Assembly (NCBI GenBank): GCA_025267735.1
Contig: CM046298.1
Location: forward strand, 28,527,866-28,591,865
Length of the DNA stretch: 64,000 nt
DNA from: Mactra quadrangularis
Taxonomy: Eukaryota; Mollusca; Bivalvia; Venerida; Mactridae
Reading direction: 5' to 3'
Shown here one piece after another: positions 11,701 to 23,700 of the stretch. Each line of letters begins with the position of its first letter. Position 1 is the first letter of the stretch. The notes under the pieces were generated by a model. That model was not told where the DNA came from. It worked only from the letters and a program-made list of their open reading frames with translations, and did not search any database. A program made the position numbers and the translations under genes.

Positions 11701-14700
11701 TTTATTACCGTTAGTTTTTTTTCGGGACACTAAATAACTACGTATCAAAATGCACTTTAATGGCATTTTCCCAAGAACATTTTGGGGCTGATGAAATCAT
11801 GAAACTATATACATGTTCAGAACAATTAATATAAACTTTGTAATGGTATCACTAATCAACCATTGAATATAAATGTTATTATTGTAACCCAATTACGTTA
11901 CATGTGTAACTGGGCTTTTTGGAATATTTTTGCGTTGTCACTGTCTGTACGATTTTGGTCGCCAAAAAGTAGAGTATCATAATCTTGAAGATTTGTCAAA
12001 AGAAATCATACTTGAAAATGTGCATCTTTTGCAATCAATGAAAAAATGATAATTCGGTTCCACCTGACCCCTTTCACATTAATGAAATGGGGATGATGTT
12101 TCTTATAAATAGGGGAAAGTTCAGTGATCTACATTTTGTCCTAAGAAGTCCATGGCGAACTTGTACCTTTCTATCCGTAGAATAGTAATATATTGGTGTC
12201 TTATGTTGGTTCAGAGTAAATACAAACTTATAAGATGAGAGTTTAGGGAGATAACAAATTTCAATGGGGAGGTTGTTCCAATCTCGAATAGTTGACGAAG
12301 AAAAGGTTTATAATATGATAAGATTTTTGCATAGATACGTACCTAGTGATGCTACTCTATTTTACTTTTGGCTGCGCATCGCATTTCCATTACTTCTTGC
12401 AAACACCTTAGAAAACCTACCAATCCTATACGAAACAGAAAAAAACCGCAATGTCACTGTAAAGCGCTGTTTTTATCTGTTTTCTTCTTGAAACCGTAGT
12501 ACATGTACTTGTAATGTCATAACATTCCGAACGATAATTTTAGATCGAGTTGATTAATAATTTGATTATGTTAACCAAATCTAATTGATTTGCCACATCC
12601 ATGTAACATATCACGAAAGTTATGAAATGAAAAGAACATTAATTATGTGTAGATTTCAAGTTTCATGCCAATATTAAGCCATATACTGCGGCCAGTTTAG
12701 AGTTACAGTCGTATTGTTAAGTTGTATGATTAAACACTTGTTTGAATTAAAGGTACTAGTTCACAGATTTGGTTTATTTTTCTATAATTTCAAAATACCA
12801 TTCAGTGTCTGTAATTGTGTCAAAAAACTAATTCTTATTATTTGAAGACAAACTGACCAATATGTTGCAGGAAATATAGAAATAAAAGTCACAATAAAGC
12901 ACTTAAAGTGTCTATACCGTGACATACGGGGTAGATTTTTACTTCATGAAACACATTATTTGTAGTTGTATGTCTATTTGCACTAAAATTGTCATTATCA
13001 GAACACTTCTTTCTAGGGCTCTATATCGGTCAGAATGATCGATACGATATTCGTATCGATACAAAATGATTGATATTCGATATATCATATGATATTTAAA
13101 AAATAAATAGATTTGTTATAAAACTGCTAAACAGTGATATTTTATTCATTTATTTTAATTGTTTTGACACCATACTACTAAATATACTGTCTTATTAATA
13201 TTTAATATGTCTCTGAATTTTGCATTTTTTAGAAATATCATTGCATCGAGTGAGCCTCATTCTCGTACCCAGAGGTTATCTTCTCGATCTTACTCGAGAA
13301 TCTTGATAGCCACTGGGTATGAGAATGAGTTAGTTTGTGTTTAGACATGATCTGTCTGCTGACAGGGTGACATGCACGGCCAAGTTTTGCCCCTTTGCTT
13401 ACAACATTTTTGCAGCATGTAGTTCACCCTGGTCCGTCCGTTTTTTGTACAAAATAATAACCCCAAACTTTATTTTTTGAAAACAGCATATTCTCGGACA
13501 AATTTAATGTTGCAGACGAGTTTTTGTGACACAAAAAGCATGTGTATTAACATCAATATTGACTGACTTCGTTCGAAAATCGATCGTTTATGTACTTGTG
13601 CAGGATTTACATATAATGAAATCATTTGTTGATGCTTGGTTTTAATTAGATTTATCTCCACTCATTCATATTTATATGACGCTAAACAAATATCGGCAAA
13701 AGGAAAAGCATACTCTTAGAATTTCAGCTATTAACAAGAATATCGCTTCGGGCCAATCAAGTTCTCTTCATATATATTGAGGGTCTACCCGAACAAATTC
13801 GAGAGACTTCTGGCTCTCAAAATTGATCAGTTTAAAAAACTGATCGTTAATAGTTCCCAGACTAATTGAAAACCAAAGTACATAAAATGTATACTCTAAC
13901 TGAAACAGTTACTTCCCTTTTATTGAAAAAAGGACATAACATGACATAGCCGGTGTAAGTAGCTTAAAGGAATGTCAAATTATGATATTGTTTGTCCACA
14001 TATTATTACATACCTAAGTGGAATCAGTTGAATGTCAATTTGGCGATACAAAATATCAAATGATTTGCAGATCATGGATTTTATTTGTATGACTGTCATT
14101 GATCGATATTTTATTCGATACGGAAACGTTCGATCCGATATATCTATCGAACCTACAATACCGGTATTCGATATATATCGAATACCGGTGTAGAGCCCTA
14201 CTTCTTTCTTGCTTTCAAAAATGTTTACATACAACTTTGATAGTTTTATAAGAAGTTAATATTTAAGTTGAAATCTGTGAATGAGTACCTTTAAACGTTT
14301 CTGGGTAGATTCCAACTTCTTAGAAATAGTATTTTTTAATAATATTGCGGTGGATAGTCGTCCTATTCACACGCCCTTGATGCACCTACATCTTTGGATC
14401 CAAGCTTTTAAACTAAGTACATGCCAGCGTCAGTGATTGGCAACAGTCTGGGACTGATCGAACGACGCTTTCGTTCAATCTAAGACACGCTGCCAACTGA
14501 ATGCATATCGCAGAGTCGCTGACTTAGACACTATTTACAAAAAGTATGCTACCCTCTATTTTGGAAAAAATGATGTAATTTTATGTTGTGATGTACCTTT
14601 TATTACCTGATGTTTATGTCCTTATACATAAGTATCAGTAATTAAGTATTCATTTCATCATTTTAGAGATTTAAGACAGTACTTTTTAGATAGGGGTCAC

Positions 14701-17700
14701 CTTGACCGCCTGGCCACTAGTCTCAATTAGCTACTGTCTATTTTAAATGTAATTTTTGAAAGTGAAGAAATTTTGTGTTGTGATGAACATTTCAATGCCA
14801 GATGTTTATATTCTTTGTAAATAATATTTTTTATTACTATATTATTAATCATTTTGTACAACGCCATTGAATATGTAATATAGAAATAATTTAACCGAAT
14901 TAAAAAATAAAAAGGTTCAATTCCTAGACCAAGTAATTGAGATAAACTTTATTTATACTGTAGAACCTGACAGGGGCATGGCAGGGTAGTGATGGGATCA
15001 AAATAGTACTCAGTGAAGTGGTGTACACAGAGCAAATATTACTGATATCATCAGGAGGTATACAGTGTTCTGAAGTTTTCGCTCAAGGATGTAGTACCAG
15101 ACGTAAGAAATTAATTAATTATATTCAGTCATCTCCTAAGCCAAATGCCCTTAAGATTAAGTCTTTGTCAGCCATTATCTCCGGTGCCACTTTACTGAGC
15201 CATCGTTTATGTACAATGTATTCAAACGACCAGGGTGATTAAACCCGATCTAACATATTTCGCTCGCCTACTTGCTAATTTAGATCTGATTGTTTTCTTA
15301 CGAGGGTCATGTTCACGTGACCTTTTCTCATTATGATATTCATGACAAAATCGTTATGTTTAAATTTTGTTTACATCGTCTACGTCACACAATTTGAAAT
15401 GAGCCGTCCAATCGCAGACTGTGAATAATACCGCTGTCAAATCAGCTCGCAGACCGTGGTCTAAAATAGAAATTTTACCACCTGTCGACTGCGACCAGCA
15501 GCTTGTCAAAACCATCCCCGCGGCCAGTTTAGATCTGTGAACAGCGGCCAGAGGATTGTCTGATGTCAATATTTCATATAAAGGCAATTTTGAAAGCAGG
15601 CCACCATTTTGTTGAAGATAAGCTAAAAACCCGTAATCCGGTCTTTTCCCGTATTTTTCGTAAACAAACAACCTCGAGTACGATTTTATTAGATATTATC
15701 AGGCTATAGACAATTTTCTCATCACCTTATTATAAAAATCTGTTAATGTTTCTCTATACTGTAGACTTAAACCACGATTTCATTGAACGACGATGTTAAT
15801 CACTTGATTAAAGGCTACATTTCAAGTTACACAGCAATAAAGAATATTCTTTATCTTACAGAGATCTGTCAACCTGACACCTGTAAAAATGGAAGCACGT
15901 GTATCGGAAATGATCATTGCGCATGCGCAGAAGGATTTATGGGAGATGATTGTTCACAGACAGGTATTTAGAGCACAATGAAAATAAATGGAGTTTTGTT
16001 ATTGCCTCAGTCTGAATTATTTTCGTGAGCTAATTAAGGATTATATATTTCGCTCGTGGCTACGCCACACGTGAAAATATTTCATCCTTAGCTCACTCAT
16101 GAAAAAAAGATCTTACACCGAAATAAACAAATATCCTCAGTTTGTATTTCAAGAGGTAATGAAATTCACTCCGCTTTTGGAAATCTTACTTTCAAAATCA
16201 ATAATATATACAATACATCTAAACACAATTAAACCCCAGTTCTTTCAGTGCTTTGATTATTATAACGTTGTTGTTTTTTGTTTCGTTTGTACATACTTAT
16301 TAATTTCATATTTATATAGATAATGTACGTGGTAGTGAGAATTACAGTCACGATTTTGATGAAATAACTACAAAGAAATGTAACCGATACCTTGATAGAA
16401 GTTCTATATAATATTTCATTACACTATATAATTATATCCTTTTGCGTGATAGCTAGGCAGGGGTTTCCTTTATTATAATTAAATTTTAAATATTTTTGTG
16501 TTCTCTTTTTGACTTTCGGATGTATTTTGCAAACGAAGTCTTTAAAATTAAAGTGCTAAGGGCATTAAATTTGTTCGGGTTTAAAAAGTGAAATAAGATT
16601 TCGGGCTCCAACAACGTTTGTAAAACAAGAACAGTTCAGTGATACTAGTTTGATAGGTAGAACAGCACTGTTCCGGCTCAAAACACTTAATACTATCGAC
16701 CTATGAATACAGTCGGTAGACAGGACAAGCGAACACACCTTTTTCGCACAATAACCACAAGTTAAAGGGCTCATTCTTAGAACAATTTTACTGCAACTGT
16801 ATGTAAAATAATAAACACAAGTCCACTATTTAGACATCATTCAAAGTCATAAACTACGACTTTTCCTATAGAACCATTCTTTTACATAAGACGACGTTAA
16901 GATCTCTACTGAGACGCATAACTTATTGGCCTTTATACATACACTTCAATATAGTTGACTAATTACCCTGTTGTAAACGTTAGACAATATACTCTTATAT
17001 TAAACAGTTGCTGAAATGACAATGGATGACTATGACATAGTGGCAGCCGCAGCAGGACTTCTGTTTACTAAGGATGCTCCATTTAGTGTCGATGGTGATG
17101 TCGACTTTACAATTAATGAACCTCCATTTGGCAAACGCCGAAGCTCTCATGGTGGTCACCATGGTCATAATGGCTTGTACCATGGTAACTCCGCTCACTT
17201 CCATGGTCTTGGAGGCAGTGTATCATTCTCGTCATCTCATCTTGCTGGATACACGTCAAGTCATCATTCCAATCATGGTTACCATTCATCTAACAACCCT
17301 TTCTCGGCCTTACACGGTGGACATGGTAACTATTACTGTATTCATATTATATTTCTATCATGTTTGACAGTGTTATTTCTTGTTATTGGGTTTAAAGCCG
17401 TGTCAACACAATTTAGGTCATTTTACGGCGTTCAGCGCACCAAATATTTCCTGGACCCTGTACTCACCAACCATTCCACAGGGCTGGAAACTTCTCCATA
17501 TATATTATAAGTGGAGGAAAATCGACATTATTGTCGAATTTTCATGGAAGGGTATAACCTCCCCGGGTGGCATTCGAACCCGTATCCCCTTCGGGACACG
17601 AGATTCCAAATCCTGGCGCGTTACCAAATACCAACCCGGGTTATGTTTGACAATGAAATACGGTGTTATTCTATGGAAACTATGAGTGGTGAAATTACGG

Positions 17701-20700
17701 CGCGTCTTAGTATAAAAGTCTATATCAAAACGCAGATAAGGCATGGAAGTAACACAATATTGGTTAATTCGATATTAGTGGCACATTTCAACAAAAAATC
17801 TTACGAAAAGATCATCGTAAGTCAAAACCTAGAAATATTAATTATACTGTCATTTTCTCAGCCAATCAATTCCAAATATTATTGAAGAGTGTAAAATAGT
17901 ATACACCTTTTGAACATCATATCATAGTTTTTTTACTATCCTTCTGACTTTTAATTGCTAAATCAAGAAATTGACTCACGATAACTTTTTTCGTAAGGCA
18001 TTTTGTGAAAAGGTACAACGATTTTATTTGTTCTTAATCATGAGCTCAGAAAATGATATCTTTACTTGTAGCAAATAAATATCGATCTTACAACTGAGTT
18101 TATGAAAAACCATCCATTTTATTTGAAGATGAATGTAACAAACACCATCTAAGACAGTGTCAACGTTGCGACATTTGTGTCAGTAGATTTTTGTGGGACG
18201 TTCCGCATCAGCGTTACGACGTTTTACGTCATACCATATCAGGCCAACTGCAACGTTTAGCGTTGGTTGCGACATATAGCGTTAGTGTTGCGGCGATAAG
18301 CGTCTATTGCGACGTTAAGCGGAATTGCGACGTTTAGCGACGCTACAGCATGTTTCTTTTTCGAAACACAAATACCGTCTTATCCGACATCAAATATTGT
18401 CGCATAGGGCGTGTAAGGATAACTTACAGCAGTAACACGTTTATTCACAAAGTACAGTGTATGATGAAATAACCTACTCACAAATTTTGTCTTTGCAGCT
18501 TTTTCTCAAAGATGCCACTTCAGTATTGGCTTAGGACACAATCATCTGAACACCCATTATTTGTTTACTTCTCATGGAAACAATCATTACCACCAAGGAG
18601 CATCGTTACACTACCATAATAACTTCTTACATTTACACGTCCATCTTGGTCTTTCCAACCATCATTTTCATGTTTCAGCAGGCTTTAATCCACAACCAGG
18701 AGCTGTTAATCATATTGCTTGTAGCTTTAGGTACGTATGACAACTAATTAACATTAAAAATCAGACTTCTTACCACCCCACCACATTTCCGCTATAATCT
18801 CTAAATTTAGACTGACTAACACTCCATTTTGTGCCTCAAATTAAATTGATTTCTTTCGTTCACGGGTTATGTTCGGTTGAACTTCAATTCACACACAACC
18901 CGGGTCGGTAGTGCAGTTGGTAGCGCACCGGGATTTCGGATCTAGTGTCCCATGGGGAGGGGGGGGGTTCGGGTTCGAATCTCACCCGAAGAAGTTATAC
19001 CATTTCATGAAAATTTGACAAAGATGTCACACCTTTATCCTTATTATAATAGATCGAACGTAAGTTTTAGGCGCTATATAATTTCATATAATTTATCATT
19101 CTGGAAAAAGAAATCGGCAAAAAAACCATATCAACTATTAACATAATAACTAACAATGCCTTTATTATATTATAAACAATGGAAATTGTGTAGTGCGATT
19201 AATAATTTCCAAATTAAATAGTACATTCTGTATTCAAACAATAAGCTGTTTGAACATTATTTTCTATTTCAGCCCTATTACTGGAGCATCAATTTTAATT
19301 AATGGATTATTATCCTCACATCAGCCCCATCCTGTTGTCCATCCACACGTGACTTTACCTAATGTAAATCTCGGACTATGTTTTGGTATTTGTTCACCGA
19401 CCAATCATCTTGGAGGATTTAATCTAACAACGTCTAACTTGGCCATAGCTGGTGCTTCTATTCCAACATTGGTGCAGAATAACCTTTTAGGACTTCTTGG
19501 TAAGTTCTTTAAACTAAGGCAGTTTGCTTCAAGTTCAAAGCCCCCTATTAGTTATATTGTGTAAAGTTTGACCCCGATCTGACCTTAATGCAAAATATTC
19601 ATTTTAAAGTACGAATGTTGTATTAATGCTCGATTACACCGTGGCCGTGAGGATTATGCGTTGAAATTTAACACATAAACTATGGGTTGAAATTTAACAC
19701 TTAAACATACTTCTATAATTTTAAAATCGCTGCCGAAGTGTAAAGTAGGCGTGGAATTGATATCGTCGGGATATGTGTAGATAATTATTAGATGCAAAGC
19801 GAAAGGTCAGATGGGGGTCAAACTTTACGCACAACACTAACATCAAACTGTGACATAGTCTGGGTTGCTGCCACTATCGTTATTAGCTCAGGTAAAATGC
19901 ACTATGGTGGCGCCAACCAGAACATCTCCAGGCTTCAAAATGTTCTTTTATTTTCTCTTTATTTTGCATGAACATTTAGCATAAATGTAACATAACGATT
20001 AAAAGTATGGTATATATTGTCATTCTTGTACCAAGTACCTTTGAGTTATTCTTATATTGAGAGTCATTTATTTGAAAACAGAAATATCCGATACTTTGTA
20101 CGATACTTCGGGTGCCGCCATTATTCTGCTTTGCCTTACGTACTTTTACCCATCAGAGTACGACTAGGAACAAGACAGACAGTGACACAGTTATTCTTGG
20201 ACATAAAATTGCCGTGGCTGTGTGTATTATAATATCATACGATACAGTCATGTGACAAGTATACTCTACATGTACATGTAACATTGAGTTTAAGATTAGT
20301 CAGCCGCCCGGCTAGCTCAGTTGGTAGCACGCAAGTCTACTGATTGAGGGGTCGGGTGTTCCATTCCTGGGCGGGGCATACTTTCTTGAAGCTTGGTCAT
20401 GAAATCATTTCTACGGGCATTCTCTCTTCTACCAATGATTTTAATCATGTAGGGCATTTGTCAGTCTCTGACGAAAGTATGCGCTTAGTAGTTGTTAACA
20501 GCTAAATCCAGAGATTTAGCCTTTCCAGGAGGAGTGAGTAGGTTGACTGACTGCCGTTATATGACCTATACAATGTGTTGCTACGGATTTAAACCCAACA
20601 CAAACAAAACAAAACAAGATTAGTCAGAAAGACAAACTTACTACCGTCTATGGTCCAAATATTCAGCTGTCTGTCAATTGAAGACTTAAGCCAAGTTGTT

Positions 20701-23700
20701 CCAAACCTTAGTAATAGTACCCGCCGTCGTCAAAGCTTGATGTAAGATATGTGAAGCAAACACTACTAAGGCCGTTGGTGCAATTAAGTCAACTGTGGGG
20801 CAAAGTAACCATCTGTGGTGCTTTTCACAAAAAATCTTACGATAAAAATCGTCTTAAGTCAAAAGCAAGAAACAATAATAAAATGATCACTTTTTGGTTT
20901 ATCAATTCCAAATATTATGTAGCATCTTGTATACCTTTTGAATATCATATCATAGTTAAACTTATTGTCCATATGACTTTGAACTGCAAATTATATGAAA
21001 TTATTTTACGATGACTTTTTTGGTAAGTTTTATTCATGAAAAGGAGCACTGGCTTGCCATTCTAATAATTATCATGCTACACGTGATTTACATCGCGATC
21101 AAGACATGACATGGATCTGAATATTGGGGCCGCAGCTGCTTGCCAGAATATTGGGGTCGAATATTGATCGCAATGTAAATCACTTGTAGCCCCTACGGTC
21201 CCAGCTCTTACGTGCCTTGTTTTACCGTGTCGTCGATTCTATAAGCGTTTCAGGTCAACTTAATATGTGCTGAAGTACAAATACCTTTATGGAAAAAACT
21301 AAGTTGCGTCAACAGACTTTACCACAGTAAAGTGAACTTTTACCACAAATGCTGATATGGGATAGCATATCGCCACCAACAAATAATACGTCTGTCAATA
21401 CTGTCTACGGCTTAATTAAAATGTACTATATTTCATATGAAAGTGATGCAATCATTACTCGGAAACGTTAACAGTTGTTCGCAGCTGGCAAATTTGTTAA
21501 ATGAAACTTCTCACTACAATATTGCGTCAAAAATATCTTGTTTTTTTTTGTGTTAGCTTACAATCTGTTTCACCAAAACTGATTGGCGTTTAGTAATGGG
21601 AATGTTTTAATTATACTTAACGAAAAAATGTGTCGGTGTATCTCCGATAATTTTACACGTTCTTTATCAAACAAATTCCAAGGTGTTTTCTCTAGCATGT
21701 TTAGCTCGACTTTAGGAAGAAAATTGAGAGCTCTCCTACTTGCTCTAGAGTCGTCTTCCACGTCCATATTTCTGATTAAAGTTTTATGCAGTACATGTAT
21801 CTTTTTTACCATGACATTTTATTTCTTATGGTATCAACTTTAAATATATGTTCCTTATTATCAACCACATCTCATATGACAAGGCTTTTAACTCCAAATA
21901 CATTTTTTTTCAAAATTGTCTCCAATAAACTCAAAATTTTCTTTAAAAAATATTTTTTACTTTGAATTTGTTATGGTATCATTTTCAAATTTAAAATATA
22001 TATATAACTTATCATCAATCACATGTCATGTGACAAATACTTTCTTTGAGCATGCTATCTCTACTGACAGCTCTTCTTATATGAACATAATAATACGTCT
22101 ATTAATACTGTCTACGGCTTAATTAATACTAGTACATTTATATTACATATGAAAGTGATGTAATAATTACTCAGAAAGTTTTACAGTTCGCAGCTGGCAA
22201 ATTTGTTTAATGAAACTTCTCACTGCAAGATTGCGTCAAAAATATCTTGTTTTTTTTGTGTTAGCTTACAATCTGTTTCACTGAAAATGATTGGCGTTTA
22301 TTAATGGGAATGTTTTAATTATACTTTATGAAAAAAATGTGTCGGTGTATCTCCGATAATTTTACACGTTTTTTATCAAACAATTTCCAAGGTGTTTTCT
22401 CTAGCATTTTAGCTCGACTTCACGAAGAAAATCGAGATCTCTCCTACTTGCTCTAGAGTCGGTTTCCGCGTCCATATTTCTGATTAAATTGTTTATGCAG
22501 TATCTTTTTTACAATAACTATTTTATTTCATATGGTATCAACTTCAACTTTATTATCAACCACATCTCATGTGACAAGGTTCATAACTTCAAATACATTT
22601 TCTTTTCAGAATTATCTCCCCTTGATCAGAGAGTTTTCTTTTAAAAATGTTTGTTTTTAACTGCAACTGTTTTTTTATTTCTTTAGGTATCGACTTCAAA
22701 CTTTAAATTCATTTCCTTATTATCAACCAAATCTCATGTGAAAAGGTTCTTAACTCTAAATACATTTTTTTTCAAAATTGTCTCCAGTAGACTTAAAACT
22801 TTCTTTAAAAAGGTATATTTTTTTACTTTGAATCTGTTAAGGTATCATTTTAAAATTTTAAAATATGTATATTCCTTATCATCAATCACATCTCATGTGA
22901 CAAATTCTTATAGTTCAACAGAATTAATCTGAGCTTGACCTTTATGCAAGAATATATTAAACTCAGTATTTACAGTCTATTTTTGTCTTCGCACTGTATC
23001 GGAAGCTTTCGGTAAATACACGTATTAAAATAAATACTAAACAATTAATGTTGTTTTCATAAGAACAAATACAGGTCGTCCACATAAACATTGCGTGTAT
23101 AAACATAGCCAGTTCCATTACACACCAATATTTAGGGGTGAATTATTTTAACAATTTTATAGTTTAATTATTTTACTCTTATTTTATAAACATATCATTA
23201 TATTAAATATACAATGTGCATACACATTTTTTAAGATAAATGTTACATATAAAAATGGTATGTTTAAATCGATAAAATGTTGTTCATACATTAGTTTATT
23301 CACCTATCTAGTGGGCAAGTCGATTGTTTAAAGTACAAAAACACGCATGACCTAGAATACGACCTGTACATTGAAACTATGCCATAATATTGCTGACTAA
23401 CTTGTTTGCCCAAAAACTAATGTGTTCAAAATAAAATGTACAATAACATGCCACTTTTAATAAATTGATTTATAGTCACATCGGTTGTTATAAACACGTG
23501 TATAACCGCATACACGCATACGGAAACTCACGATTTAATGTAAGTGAAGTGTGTAATTATTATAATTAGACAGTTCAAGCTCAGGTTACTTCTGTTGGAC
23601 TATACATAGTCGAGCATGCTGTCTCTACTGACAGCTCTTGTTATATGAACTTTTACACTACTCTTGAGCATTTTGATTGTTTAAATGGCGGCTATAATAT

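Noticed and set aside
15360..15671. 103-codon - strand frame in intron 3
   Set aside because: The frame runs antisense through dispersed repeat D copy 2 and differs from the frame that is open in the other D copies.
17511..17885. 124-codon + strand frame after exon 5
   Set aside because: It starts within a type B SINE and continues into intron 6-side sequence; no splice or domain evidence.
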